Shown: in pieces, positions 20,583 to 29,049 of the stretch
Layout: the number at the start of each line of letters is the position of its first letter
How positions within the stretch are numbered: the first letter of the stretch is position 1
Source of the DNA: Actinocatenispora rupis
GTDB taxonomy: Bacteria > Actinomycetota > Actinomycetes > Mycobacteriales > Micromonosporaceae
Length of the DNA stretch: 64,000 bases
Assembly: GCF_016861975.1 (NCBI RefSeq)
Contig: NZ_BOMB01000010.1
Location: 369,167 to 433,166 of the forward strand
Direction: 5' to 3'
Translations under genes and position numbers: made by a program
Notes under the pieces: model-generated
What the model saw: the letters and a program-made list of their open reading frames with translations, nothing else
Told to the model about the DNA's origin: nothing
Databases searched by the model: none

Positions 20583-20645
20583 CAGGCTCGCGAGCCTACC
20601 CGGATCGTGACCGCGCGACGGCAGCGCGGAGGCATCAAGTGCGGC

Positions 20646-20651
20646 TAATGT
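20646..20651 (+). promoter_or_regulatory. -10 element TAATGT, leaderless-type
   Basis: TAATGT is exactly 6 bases before the pafA ATG at 20658. It is one of the best matches to the leaderless pattern in this window. Confidence 0.55.
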
Positions 20652-20657
20652 CGGAGC

Positions 20658-22016
20658 ATGGATCGGCGCATCTTCGGGCTTGAGACCGAGTACGGCGTGA
20701 CGTGCACCTTCCGCGGGCAGCGGCGGCTGTCTCCGGACGAGGTGGCGCGCTACCTGTTCCGTCGGGTCGTGTCGTGGGGCCGTTCGTCGAACGTCTTCCT
20801 GCGCAACGGTGCCCGGCTCTACCTGGACGTCGGCTCCCACCCGGAGTATGCGACGCCCGAGTGCGACTCGGTGCGTGATCTCGTGGCGCACGACCGGGCC
20901 GGTGAGCGGACCCTGGAGGGGCTGCTGATCGACGCCGAGCGGCGGCTGCACGACGAGGGCATCGCCGGCGAGATCTACCTGTTCAAGAACAACACCGACT
21001 CCGCCGGCAATTCGTACGGGTGCCATGAGAACTATCTGGTCTCGCGGCACGGCGAGTTCGGGCGGCTGGCGGACATCCTGATCCCGTTCCTGGTGACGCG
21101 GCAGCTGATCTGCGGCGCGGGCAAGGTGCTGCAGACCCCGCGCGGCGCGGTCTACTGCCTGTCCCAGCGCGCCGAGCACATCTGGGAGGGCGTGTCGAGC
21201 GCGACAACCCGGTCCCGGCCGATCATCAACACCCGCGACGAGCCGCACGCCGACGCCGAGCGGTACCGGCGGCTGCACGTGATCGTCGGCGACTCGAACA
21301 TGAACGAGGTGACCACCCTGCTCAAGGTGGGCACCGCCGACCTGGTGCTGCGCATGATCGAGGCCGGGGTCGTGATGCGCGACCTGACCCTGGAGAACCC
21401 GATCCGGGCGATCCGCGAGGTCAGTCACGACGTGACCGGGCGGCGCAAGATCCGGCTGGCGTCCGGCCGCGAGGCGAGCGCGCTGGACATCCAGCAGGAG
21501 TACTACACGAAGGCGGTGGACTTCGTCGCGCAGCGCGGCTCGGACGAGACGACCAAGCGGATCCTGGAGCTGTGGGGCCGGGTACTGGGCGCGGTCGAGT
21601 CCGACGACCTGTCGAAGGTGAAGCGCGAGATCGACTGGGTCAGCAAGCTCGACCTGATCGAGCGGTACCGGTCGCGGCACGACCTGGCGCTGTCGCATCC
21701 GCGGGTCGCGCAGCTCGACCTGGCGTACCACGATCTGCGCCGGGGTCGCGGGCTGTACCAGCTGATGGAGCGGCGCGGCGAGGTGGACCGGGTGGCCAGC
21801 GACGTGGAGATCTTCGAGGCGAAGGAGACCCCGCCGCAGACCACGCGGGCGAAGCTGCGCGGCGAGTTCATCAAGCGGGCGCAGGAGAAGCGCCGCGACT
21901 TCACCGTCGACTGGGTGCACCTGAAGCTGAACGACCAGGCCCAGCGCACGGTGCTGTGCAAGGACCCGTTCCGGTTCTCCGACGAGCGGGTCGACAAGCT
22001 GATCGCGAGCATGTGA
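20658..22016 (+). CDS. pafA: Pup-protein ligase
   Basis: A 452-residue ATP-dependent ligase that phosphorylates the C-terminal Glu of Pup and joins it to substrate lysines. Catalytic signatures are GLETEYG (Glu9, metal/ATP) and [16 protein letters not shown] (catalytic base Asp57), then [18 protein letters not shown]. The Dop-specific loop is absent and the N-terminus starts right at the core, separating it from dop at 15574. It appears leaderless. A small membrane-protein gene follows two bases after the stop. Confidence 0.97.
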   Translation: MDRRIFGLETEYGVTCTFRGQRRLSPDEVARYLFRRVVSWGRSSNVFLRNGARLYLDVGSHPEYATPECDSVRDLVAHDRAGERTLEGLLIDAERRLHDEGIAGEIYLFKNNTDSAGNSYGCHENYLVSRHGEFGRLADILIPFLVTRQLICGAGKVLQTPRGAVYCLSQRAEHIWEGVSSATTRSRPIINTRDEPHADAERYRRLHVIVGDSNMNEVTTLLKVGTADLVLRMIEAGVVMRDLTLENPIRAIREVSHDVTGRRKIRLASGREASALDIQQEYYTKAVDFVAQRGSDETTKRILELWGRVLGAVESDDLSKVKREIDWVSKLDLIERYRSRHDLALSHPRVAQLDLAYHDLRRGRGLYQLMERRGEVDRVASDVEIFEAKETPPQTTRAKLRGEFIKRAQEKRRDFTVDWVHLKLNDQAQRTVLCKDPFRFSDERVDKLIASM

Positions 22017-22017
22017 C

Positions 22018-22269
22018 GTGGCGGCGATGACCGAGCAGCAGAAGCCCGAGGAGCCGGACGAGGACGCCGAGATCCCGTCGTTGCGCGACGAGATCCGCAC
22101 CGCCGCGCAGTACGGGATCGCCGGGCGGTGGGCGGCGCGGCGCCGGGAGAAGATCCGGGCCGAGATCGAGCGGAACAGGCGCGGCGAGTTCAAGGTGCCG
22201 ACGTGGGTGCTGGCGGCGGTGCTGGTGGCGTTCGTGACCGGCTGGGTGCTGCTGATCGTGCTGGCGTGA
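22018..22269 (+). CDS. Small single-pass membrane protein
   Basis: An 83-residue protein of unknown function. It has an acidic N-terminal third (TEQQKPEEPDEDAE), a basic helical middle (ARRREKIRAEIERNRRGE) and one C-terminal membrane helix (VPTWVLAAVLVAFVTGWVLLIVLA), so it is probably tail-anchored. GTG 22018 begins one base after the pafA stop; ATG 22027 is possible. Its stop overlaps the GTG of the next gene (GTGA), so pafA, this gene and the sigma factor are probably one transcript. Confidence 0.75.
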   Translation: MAAMTEQQKPEEPDEDAEIPSLRDEIRTAAQYGIAGRWAARRREKIRAEIERNRRGEFKVPTWVLAAVLVAFVTGWVLLIVLA

Positions 22270-23255
22270 CGCCGGACGTCGCGCTGTTCGAGACGCACCG
22301 GCGGCGGCTGTTCGGGCTGGCGTACCGGATGCTGGGGTCGGCGAGCGAGGCCGAGGACGTGGTGCAGGACGCGTACCTGCGCTGGCACGGTACCGAGGCG
22401 GGCGCGGTGCGGGAGGCCGGCGGGTGGCTGGTGCGGGTGGTGACGAACCTGTGCCTGAACCGGCTGACCGCCGCCCGCGCCGTCCGCGAGCGGTACGTGG
22501 GGCCGTGGCTGCCGGAGCCGGTGTTGACCACCGACGGCGCGCTCGGCCCGGTGGAGACCGTGGAGCAGCGCGACTCGGTGTCGATGGCGCTGCTGGTACT
22601 GATGGAGGCGCTGAGCCCGGCGGAGCGGGCCGCGGTGGTGCTGCACGAGGCGTTCGGCTACAGCCACCGCGACGTCGCCGAGGTGCTGGGATACACCGAG
22701 ACCAACTGCCGCCAGGTGTACGCGCGGGCCCGGCGCCGGCTGCGCGCGGCGGGTGGCGTGGCGCGCCGGCCGGTGGCCGATCCGGGTGCGTTGCTGGACC
22801 GGTTCCTGGCCGCGGCGCGGGACGGTGACCTGGCCGGGCTGGAGCGCCTGCTCGCCGACGACGTCGCGTCCTGGGCGGACGGCGGCGGTCGGGCGGGTCT
22901 GGCCCGCCGACCGGTGTACGGCCGGGCCGAGGTGGCGCGGTACCTGCTCGGGGCGACCGCCCGGTTCGGCGGTGGGCTGCTGGTGCGGCGGGCGCAGCTC
23001 AACGGTGTACCGGGGCTGCTGGTGTTCGCCGATCGGTCCACTGTGGACGCCACGCCGCCGGGCCGGCTGCCGTGGCTGGGTACTCCGCTGGCGCCGGTGC
23101 GTACGCCGGTGCTGGTGACCGCGGCGGTCCCGGAGTACGCGGGGGAGCCGGAGCGGATCACCGCGGTGCGCATCATCGGCAACCCGGACAAGCTCGGCTT
23201 TCCGGGGCGGCAGGCCGCGGCGGTGTCACGTTCCGGGGGGCTCGCCGGTTCGTAG
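22266..23255 (+). CDS. ECF sigma factor, ECF41 (SigJ-like) group with SnoaL-like domain
   Basis: A 329-residue sigma factor. The sigma-2 region (HRRRLFGLAYRMLGSASEAEDVVQDAYLRW) and sigma-4 region (LSPAERAAVVLHEAFGYSHRDVAEVLGYTETNCRQVYARARRRL) come first. A C-terminal NTF2/SnoaL-like domain follows from about residue 180 with WADGGGR and, near the end, NPDKL. These two motifs define ECF41, where the extension regulates the sigma factor in place of a separate anti-sigma. ECF41 genes usually neighbour a carboxymuconolactone-decarboxylase-like or oxidoreductase gene; here the neighbour is a small membrane protein. It is probably transcribed with pafA. Confidence 0.93.
   Translation: MTPDVALFETHRRRLFGLAYRMLGSASEAEDVVQDAYLRWHGTEAGAVREAGGWLVRVVTNLCLNRLTAARAVRERYVGPWLPEPVLTTDGALGPVETVEQRDSVSMALLVLMEALSPAERAAVVLHEAFGYSHRDVAEVLGYTETNCRQVYARARRRLRAAGGVARRPVADPGALLDRFLAAARDGDLAGLERLLADDVASWADGGGRAGLARRPVYGRAEVARYLLGATARFGGGLLVRRAQLNGVPGLLVFADRSTVDATPPGRLPWLGTPLAPVRTPVLVTAAVPEYAGEPERITAVRIIGNPDKLGFPGRQAAAVSRSGGLAGS
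23037..23047 (+). repeat. Dispersed 11-mer TCCACTGTGGA, copy 1
   Basis: Exact copy within the ECF41 sigma-factor gene, read as Ser-Thr-Val-Asp. Confidence 0.6.
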
Positions 23256-23295
23256 CGGTGGGCGCGAACGGCGCGTCCGCCGAGGAGGTACGACG

Positions 23296-23742
23296 GTGGA
23301 ACCGGTGGTCGAACGCCGCAGCGGCGCGGAGCCCGTGGCGCGGTGGGTGCGGGTGGTGGTGGGGCTGCTGGCCCTGGCGGAGGCGGCGGTCGGCGCCTGG
23401 ACGGTGCTGGCGCCGCGCTCGTTCTTCGGGCTGCGGTTCGTGTCGCTGGGCGAGACGTACAACCCGCACCTGCTGCTCGACGTGGGCGTGTACAGCCTGG
23501 CGATGGCGCTGCTGCTGGCACTGGCCGCCGGGTACGGGCAGCGGCGGCTGGTCCGGGTGGCGCTGCTGGCGTTCCTGACGTACGCGGTGGGGCATCTGGC
23601 GGTGCACGCGACGCACCGGGAGGCGCTGGGCGCCGCGGAGTTCGCCGAACTGCTGGCCTGGCTGGCCCTCGGCGCGGTGCTCCCGCTGGTACTGCTGGCG
23701 GTCACCCGGCCGCGCCGGGATGTAACGGCCCGCGAGGGGTGA
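23296..23742 (+). CDS. Four-helix membrane protein of unknown function
   Basis: A 148-residue integral membrane protein. Helices lie at about residues 18-40, 61-81, 86-106 and 115-138. A His-rich segment (YAVGHLAVHATHRE) is in or near the third helix. No enzyme motif recognised. GTG 23296 is preceded by AGGAGGT six bases upstream, a perfect ribosome site. Its position 40 bases after the ECF41 gene makes it a candidate partner or target of that sigma factor. Confidence 0.75.
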   Translation: MEPVVERRSGAEPVARWVRVVVGLLALAEAAVGAWTVLAPRSFFGLRFVSLGETYNPHLLLDVGVYSLAMALLLALAAGYGQRRLVRVALLAFLTYAVGHLAVHATHREALGAAEFAELLAWLALGAVLPLVLLAVTRPRRDVTAREG

Positions 23743-23800
23743 CGAAACTTACCGGAAAACCCGGGGCGGTCGACGGCCCGCGGGCCGCAGACTTCAAGGC

Positions 23801-25039
23801 ATGTCCCTGTCCGAGTACCGTCGCGCGTTGAGTACGCCCGGCGCCCGCGGCCCCGTCGTGGCCTCCCTGTTCGCGCGCCTGCCGATCGCCATGATCGGCC
23901 TCGCCCTGCTGCTGTACGTGCAGCGCGAGACCGGGTCGTACGGGCCGGCCGGGCTGGTGTCCGCGGGTGCGCTGGTGGGCGTCGCGGTGGGCTCGGTCGT
24001 GCAGGGCCGGCTGATGGACAGGTTCGGGGCGACCCGGCCGATGCTGGTCGTCGTCGCGCTGTACGCGGGGTTCGTGGCGTCCGGCATCGCCGCCGTCCAG
24101 GCGCACGCGCCGGTGCCGCTGCTCGTACTGCTCGCGGTCGGGATCGGGATGTGCGAGCCGCAGATCGGTTCGGCGTCGCGGGCGATGTGGCCGCGGCTGC
24201 TGCCGGCCGGACCGCGCCGCGAGGCCGCGCTGGCGTACGAGGCGATCAGCCTGGAGGTGTTCTTCATCCTCGGCCCGGGCCTCGCCGGCGTACTGGCCGC
24301 GGCGCCGTGGGCCGGCACCGGCCTCGTCGTCGGCGCGGTACTGATGATCACCGGCACGGTGACGTTCGTGCTCAACCCGACGATCCGCGGGCACCGGCCG
24401 ATCCGGGACGGCGCGTCCGGCCCCGGGCTGCTCGGCGCACTGGCCAGCCCCGGCCTGCGTACGGTCGCGCTCGCGGCGCTCGGGTTCGGCGTGGTCGTCG
24501 GGTTCATCGAGGTGGCGGTACCGGCGGCGGCCACCGCGGCCGGGCACAGCGCCGCCGGCGGCCTGCTGCTGAGCCTGTTCTCGGTCACCTCGGTCGTCTT
24601 CGGCGTCCTGTACGGGGTGCGTCCGTGGCCGCGCCCGATGCACCTGCGGCTGCCGGCGCTGCTCGGCGGGTTCGCGGTGCTCACCGCGCTGCTGGCCGTA
24701 CCGTCCGGGCTGGCCGGGCTGGCCGTCGCGCTGCTGGTGGTGGGCTGCCTGATCACGCCGCAGTCGACGACGCACTCGGCGGCGATCGACCAGGTGGCGC
24801 CGGCGGGCGCGGCGACCGAGGCGTTCGGCTGGGTGATCACGGCGGTCACGCTGGGCATGGCCGGCGGGCAGTCGGTCAGCGGGCAGCTCGTCACGCTGTC
24901 CGGCCCGCGGCTGGCGTTCCTCGTCGCGGCCGGCGCCGGCGTACTCCTCGCCGCGGCCGTCTTCGCCGCCCGCCGTACGGTGGCCCGCTCCAACCCGGCG
25001 CCCACCCCGGCCCCCGCGCCGGTCGCCGCGCACAGCTGA
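23801..25039 (+). CDS. Major facilitator superfamily transporter
   Basis: A 412-residue MFS protein with about 12 hydrophobic helices. The loop after helix 2 (GRLMDRFGATRPM) is the degenerate GxLaDrxGrkxx signature. Acidic/aromatic substrate motifs are not distinctive, so drug or metabolite efflux is only a guess. It ends in an Ala/Pro-rich tail. The stop is four bases from that of the convergent DUF3866 gene, with no terminator between them. Confidence 0.85.
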   Translation: MSLSEYRRALSTPGARGPVVASLFARLPIAMIGLALLLYVQRETGSYGPAGLVSAGALVGVAVGSVVQGRLMDRFGATRPMLVVVALYAGFVASGIAAVQAHAPVPLLVLLAVGIGMCEPQIGSASRAMWPRLLPAGPRREAALAYEAISLEVFFILGPGLAGVLAAAPWAGTGLVVGAVLMITGTVTFVLNPTIRGHRPIRDGASGPGLLGALASPGLRTVALAALGFGVVVGFIEVAVPAAATAAGHSAAGGLLLSLFSVTSVVFGVLYGVRPWPRPMHLRLPALLGGFAVLTALLAVPSGLAGLAVALLVVGCLITPQSTTHSAAIDQVAPAGAATEAFGWVITAVTLGMAGGQSVSGQLVTLSGPRLAFLVAAGAGVLLAAAVFAARRTVARSNPAPTPAPAPVAAHS

Positions 25040-25043
25040 GCCG

Positions 25044-26120
25044 TCAGGTCGCGGCGAGGGCCGCGGCGTGCCGGCCCGCCGCGGCCGCGGCGAGGAAGTA
25101 CGCGGTGTCCTCGGTGAGGCCGCGGCCCATCGTGGACAGCCGGACCGGGCTGGCGGCGAGCGCGTCGAGCAGGCCGTCGGTGGCGACGGTGACCACCCGG
25201 TGCCGGTCCGGCAACGTACGAAGGTCGGCGGCGACGCGGGCGGCGAGCCCGGCGGCCAACCCCGCCGGTACGACGAGGTCGGCCGGCGCCAGTGCCACCC
25301 GCCCGTACGCGGTGAGGGAGTGGTGACTGACCCCCTGGTGGCGCGGCCGCGGGTCGGCGTCGGAGATGCGCAGTGAACCGACGGGGCGCCCGCCGAGCGC
25401 GGCGACCGCGTTGACCGCCTCGCCGACCGCGACGCCGGAGTAGCCCCAGCGGGTGCCGGTGCCGAGGTTGCCGGGGCCCTGCGCGACGACGGTGACGGCG
25501 GCGCCGAGCGCGTGCCGGCAGGCGAGCAGCCCGGCGTGCGTGTTGGTCGCCTCCAGGTCCCCGCCGAACGCCTGCCCCACGGTGACCGTGCCGGCCAGCC
25601 GTCCGCCGAGCTCGGCGAGGCTGCGGCTGAACCACGCCGGCAGCGCCCCACCGTCGGTCATCAGGTACGCCACGGGCACGTCGGCGGGGACGCCGGCGAG
25701 GACCGCGGGCAGCGCCGAGTGCAGATCGGCGAGTACGACGGGCATGCCGCCCAGGTCGTCGGCGTCCGCCAGCACCGACCGGTACGGCGCGCCCTCCTCG
25801 TCGGCGGCCTGCACGACCGCCTGCAAGGGCGTGTACCGCGCCTTGACGACGTGGCCGGGGCCCGTCGGGTCCGGCGGCAACCGGTCCGGCACCGCCACGA
25901 CCAGCGCGTACCCGCCGGTGCCGAGGCCGAGCGCGAGCGCCGTGGTGTTGAGCAGGACCCGGTCGCCCACCGCCGGCTCCCCGACGAGCACCGGGTACGC
26001 CAGCGCGCGTACCGTCTCCGGATCGTCCGGTGTGCGGCGGTCCAGCACCACCTCGTACTCCACCGCGCCGGTCCACCGTCGCCGTACCGCCCGGACCCGC
26101 CCGCTCCGCCACCTCACCAC
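25044..26120 (-). CDS. DUF3866 family protein
   Basis: A 358-residue protein matching the actinobacterial DUF3866 family, whose function is unknown. Conserved stretches include LLNTTALALGLGTGGYALVVA, PGHVVKARYTPLQ, MTDGGALPAWFSR, GQAFGGDLEATNTHAG, AQGPGNLGTGTRWGYSG and SDADPRPRHQGVSHHSLTAYG. The Gly-rich loops look like a nucleotide- or phosphate-binding enzyme. GTG 26120 is chosen because TACCGT lies six bases upstream; GTG 26117 is the next codon. It diverges from pafB with only about 155 bases between starts. Confidence 0.88.
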   Translation of the reverse strand: MVRWRSGRVRAVRRRWTGAVEYEVVLDRRTPDDPETVRALAYPVLVGEPAVGDRVLLNTTALALGLGTGGYALVVAVPDRLPPDPTGPGHVVKARYTPLQAVVQAADEEGAPYRSVLADADDLGGMPVVLADLHSALPAVLAGVPADVPVAYLMTDGGALPAWFSRSLAELGGRLAGTVTVGQAFGGDLEATNTHAGLLACRHALGAAVTVVAQGPGNLGTGTRWGYSGVAVGEAVNAVAALGGRPVGSLRISDADPRPRHQGVSHHSLTAYGRVALAPADLVVPAGLAAGLAARVAADLRTLPDRHRVVTVATDGLLDALAASPVRLSTMGRGLTEDTAYFLAAAAAGRHAAALAAT

Positions 26121-26126
26121 GCGGAC

Positions 26127-26132
26127 ACGGTA
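26127..26132 (-). promoter_or_regulatory. -10 element TACCGT, leaderless-type
   Basis: On the minus strand TACCGT is six bases before GTG 26120 of the DUF3866 gene. Confidence 0.45.
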
Positions 26133-26261
26133 GCGGCAGCCGACGTCGTACCGGGGGCGCCACGTGGTGCGCCGGGGTGCGGACACCCGACCCGGGGGGT
26201 CGTAGACGGCACGCCGGGCGCGCCGGGGCGGATACGCGGCGGTCGGCGTACCGCGATGGGA

Positions 26262-26267
26262 TAGCCT
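26262..26267 (+). promoter_or_regulatory. -10 element TAGCCT, leaderless-type
   Basis: TAGCCT is seven bases before GTG 26275 of pafB. The same hexamer precedes helY. Confidence 0.5.
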
Positions 26268-26274
26268 GGCCAGA

Positions 26275-27273
26275 GTGTCGCGCATCCGGACCGAACGCCT
26301 GGTCAACCTGGTCATCTGTCTGTTGTCCACGCGGCGGTTCCTGACCGCCGCGCAGATCGCCGCGACCGTGCCCGGATACGCCCACGACCCGGCCGACGCG
26401 CGCGAGCACGAGGCGTTCCAGCGCAAGTTCGAGCGGGACAAGGCCGACCTGCGTGAGCTGGGCGTACCGCTGGAGACCGGGACGGCCAGCATCTTCGACG
26501 CCGAGCCCGGCTACCGGATCGCCCGCCGCGACTACGCCCTCCCCGAGGTACGCCTGGCGCCGGACGAGGCGGCGGCGGTCGGTCTCGCCGCGCGGCTGTG
26601 GCGGCACGCCGGGCTGGCCCAGGCGGCGTCGTCCGGGCTGCGCAAGCTGCGCGCGGCGGGGGTCGAGGTCGATCCGCAGGCGACGCTCGGGGTGGAGCCG
26701 GTGGTGACCGCCGAGCCGGCGTTCGAGCCGCTGACCCGGGCGTCCCGGGAGCGGCGCGCGGTCACGTTCGACTACCGCACCCCGGAGGCGGACGAGCCGG
26801 CGACGCGGCGGCTGCAGCCGTGGGGCGTGGTGTCCTGGCGCGGCCGGTGGTACGTGGTGGGGCACGACCTGGACCGCGACGCCACCCGCTGCTTCCGGCT
26901 GTCCCGGTTCGTCGGCCCGGTGCGCGCGGTCGGTGAGCCGGACGCGTACCGGCCGCCCGAACACGTCGACCTGATCGGTCACGTGGCGAGCACGTCCGGC
27001 CCGGCCGAGGCGACGCGTACCGCGACGGTGCGGTTGCGGCCCGGCTGCGGCACCGGGATCCGCCGGCAGGCGTTCGCCGTCGACGGCGACATCGTCCGCC
27101 TGCGGTACTCCGACCCCGAGTCGCTCGCCGCCCGCCTCGTCGGATACGGCCCCGGCGCCCTCGTACTCGACCCGCCCGAGGTACGCGACGCGGTGGTCCG
27201 GCGGTTGCGCCCGATCGCGGCGCGGCACCGCGCGGCGCCGGCCGCACCGGAACGGACGGGGGCGTCGACGTGA
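26275..27273 (+). CDS. pafB: WYL-domain transcriptional regulator PafB
   Basis: A 332-residue regulator. The N-terminal winged helix-turn-helix (ERLVNLVICLLSTRRFLTAAQIAATV) is followed by a WYL domain (about 150-215: LQPWGVVSWRGRWYVVGHDLDRDATRCFRLSRF) and a WCX extension. In mycobacteria PafB and PafC form the transcriptional activator of most DNA-damage genes, despite being named for the proteasome locus. Its stop overlaps the pafC GTG (GTGA), so the two halves are made together. Confidence 0.94.
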   Translation: MSRIRTERLVNLVICLLSTRRFLTAAQIAATVPGYAHDPADAREHEAFQRKFERDKADLRELGVPLETGTASIFDAEPGYRIARRDYALPEVRLAPDEAAAVGLAARLWRHAGLAQAASSGLRKLRAAGVEVDPQATLGVEPVVTAEPAFEPLTRASRERRAVTFDYRTPEADEPATRRLQPWGVVSWRGRWYVVGHDLDRDATRCFRLSRFVGPVRAVGEPDAYRPPEHVDLIGHVASTSGPAEATRTATVRLRPGCGTGIRRQAFAVDGDIVRLRYSDPESLAARLVGYGPGALVLDPPEVRDAVVRRLRPIAARHRAAPAAPERTGAST

Positions 27274-28232
27274 GCGCGGCGGCGGACCGGCTGGGCCGCG
27301 TCCTCAACCTGGTGCCGTACCTGCTGGCCCGGCCCGGCATCCGGATCGACGACGCCGCGGCCGACCTGGGTGTCAGCCCCGCCGAACTGCGCGACGACCT
27401 GCAACTGCTCTGGGTGTGCGGCCTGCCCGGGTACGGTCCGGGCGACCTGATCGACATGTCGCTGGACGGCGACACCGTCACCATCACGTACGACGCGGGC
27501 ATCGACCGACCGCTGCGGCTGACGCCGGACGAGGGGCTGGCGCTGATGGTGGCGCTGCGGACGCTGGCGGAGACGCCCGGCCTGGCGCAGCGCGACGCGG
27601 TGGAGCGGGCGCTGGCGAAGATCGAGGCGGCGACGGGCGAGGCGGCCGACAGCGTGGGCCGCGTCGCCGTCCGCGGGCCGTACGCGGGGGACCGGGCGGC
27701 GGAGATCCGCGGCGCCCTGGACCGCGGCCGTGCCCTGCGCATCCGCTACTACACGGCCGGCCGGGACGCCACGACCGACCGGGTCGTCGACCCGATGCGG
27801 CTGTTGACCGCCGGCGCCTGGACGTACCTGGAGGCGTGGTGCCGGCACGCCGACGCGGTGCGGCTGTTCCGCCTGGACCGCATCGACGAGCTGACCGAGC
27901 TGGCCGAACCGGCCGCGCCGCCGCCCCAGGCCCGCCCGGCCGACCTGCGTTCGGGGCCGTTCCGGCCGACGCCGGACCAACCGCTGGTGACGCTGCGGAT
28001 CGACCGCGGTGCCCGCTGGATCACCGAGTACTACCCGTGCGAGGCCGTACGGCACGAGCCGGACGGTCGGTGGCGGGTCAGCCTGCGCGCCTCGGACCTG
28101 TCCTGGGCCCGCCGGCTGGTGCTCGGCCTCGGCCCGGACGTGGAGGTCGTCGGCCCGCCCGAGCTGGTGTCCGCGGTGGCCGAGGACGCCCGCGCGGCGC
28201 TCGCGGCGTACGGGATCGCGCCGGACGACTGA
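27270..28232 (+). CDS. pafC: WYL-domain transcriptional regulator PafC
   Basis: A 320-residue partner of PafB. The N-terminal winged helix (DRLGRVLNLVPYLLARPGIRIDDAAADLGVSPAELRDDLQLL) is followed by a WYL domain (about 150-215, RYYTAGRDATTDRVVDPMRLLTAGAWTYLEAWCRHADAVRLFRLDRI) and a C-terminal WCX region. In other actinobacteria the pair binds single-stranded DNA as its damage signal and activates RecA-independent repair genes; that function is assumed here. Overlaps pafB by four bases. Confidence 0.94.
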   Translation: MSAAADRLGRVLNLVPYLLARPGIRIDDAAADLGVSPAELRDDLQLLWVCGLPGYGPGDLIDMSLDGDTVTITYDAGIDRPLRLTPDEGLALMVALRTLAETPGLAQRDAVERALAKIEAATGEAADSVGRVAVRGPYAGDRAAEIRGALDRGRALRIRYYTAGRDATTDRVVDPMRLLTAGAWTYLEAWCRHADAVRLFRLDRIDELTELAEPAAPPPQARPADLRSGPFRPTPDQPLVTLRIDRGARWITEYYPCEAVRHEPDGRWRVSLRASDLSWARRLVLGLGPDVEVVGPPELVSAVAEDARAALAAYGIAPDD

Positions 28233-28267
28233 CCGCGCGCCGTTCGTCCGCCCGGCGGCCCGGTCGG

Positions 28268-28273
28268 TATGGT
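28268..28273 (+). promoter_or_regulatory. -10 element TATGGT, leaderless-type
   Basis: TATGGT is eight bases before ATG 28282. Confidence 0.4.
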
Positions 28274-28281
28274 CGGATGCC

Positions 28282-28581
28282 ATGCGGCCCGTCTGGATCC
28301 TGGTACTCGCGATCGTCGTGGTCGGCCTGCTCGCGCTGGCGTTGTCGGCGGTGGGGCTGCTGCGGCGGCGTCGTCCGCTGCTGGCGGCGGCCGCGGCGTT
28401 CCGGTCCCGGCAGGGCGAGTTCACGGCGCTCGCGCGGCGGGTCCGGGCGCTGGACGCCGACCTGGCCGTCGTACGCGAGCGGGCCACGGAGACCGCGGAC
28501 GGCTGGGTTGCTCGCGGGCTGCCGACGGGGCGCGGCGGGGCGCCGGGCCACGGCGACGGAAGTACCGCCAACCGCCCGTAG
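28282..28581 (+). CDS. Small membrane-anchored protein, unknown function
   Basis: A 99-residue protein with one N-terminal membrane helix (VWILVLAIVVVGLLALALSAVGLL), a basic stop-transfer RRRR, a helical segment (FRSRQGEFTALARRVRALDADLAVVRERA) that may form a coiled coil, and a Gly-rich tail. No family recognised. Its place between pafC and tatA is consistent with a small lineage-specific membrane protein. Conserved codon usage and the leaderless-type promoter support it as real. Confidence 0.65.
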   Translation: MRPVWILVLAIVVVGLLALALSAVGLLRRRRPLLAAAAAFRSRQGEFTALARRVRALDADLAVVRERATETADGWVARGLPTGRGGAPGHGDGSTANRP

Positions 28582-28731
28582 GGCACCGATCCGGCGAACG
28601 GTACCGTCGACCGGACAGCGCGGTCGATCTGCCGTGGGAAGAGGTTGACGTAGCCTCATCCGACGGCAAGACTTGCGCCGCCGGAGCATGTCGAGTGGCC
28701 GGCGGTCGGAGACGTTCCCAGCCGCGGAACG

Positions 28732-28737
28732 TAGGAT
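28732..28737 (+). promoter_or_regulatory. Candidate -10 (TAGGAT) for tatAC
   Basis: TAGGAT lies 33 bases before the tatA ATG, with ribosome site GGAGG at 28756-28760. No strong -35 seen. Confidence 0.4.
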
Positions 28738-28770
28738 GGGTGGGTCTTCGCACCCGGAGGTGGAACAGAT

Positions 28771-29037
28771 ATGGGCGCCATCAGGCCGTGGCACATCGCG
28801 ATTCTCGTGGTGGTGCTGATCCTGCTGTTCGGGGCGAAGAAGCTCCCGGACGCCGCGCGTGGCCTGGGCCGGTCGCTGCGCATCATCAAGGCCGAGACCA
28901 AGACCCTCCGCGACGACGACGAGCGCGACGTCGCCGAGAAGGCCGAGGCACAGACCAGCCGGAAGCCGCTGGAGGACGACCAGGCGTCGCCGATCTCGGA
29001 GACCCGGTCGGCCAAGAAGTCCACCACGGATCTGTAG
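28771..29037 (+). CDS. tatA: Sec-independent translocase subunit TatA
   Basis: An 88-residue Tat pore component. It has a short N-terminal membrane helix (WHIAILVVVLILLF), the hinge FGAKKLPDAARGLGRSLR that forms the amphipathic helix, then a charged cytosolic tail. TatA oligomers form the channel for folded twin-arginine substrates together with TatC 13 bases downstream. No tatB is nearby; actinobacteria encode it elsewhere. Confidence 0.95.
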   Translation: MGAIRPWHIAILVVVLILLFGAKKLPDAARGLGRSLRIIKAETKTLRDDDERDVAEKAEAQTSRKPLEDDQASPISETRSAKKSTTDL

Positions 29038-29049
29038 AACCGCCTCGAC

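Noticed and set aside
23794..27228. Very long antisense open frame (over 1100 codons) on the minus strand across the MFS, DUF3866 and pafB genes
   Set aside because: Arg/Pro/Gly-rich composition without any domain. In DNA this GC-rich, frames opposite real genes stay open by chance. The same applies to plus-strand open frames over the ABC permease and sensor kinase genes.
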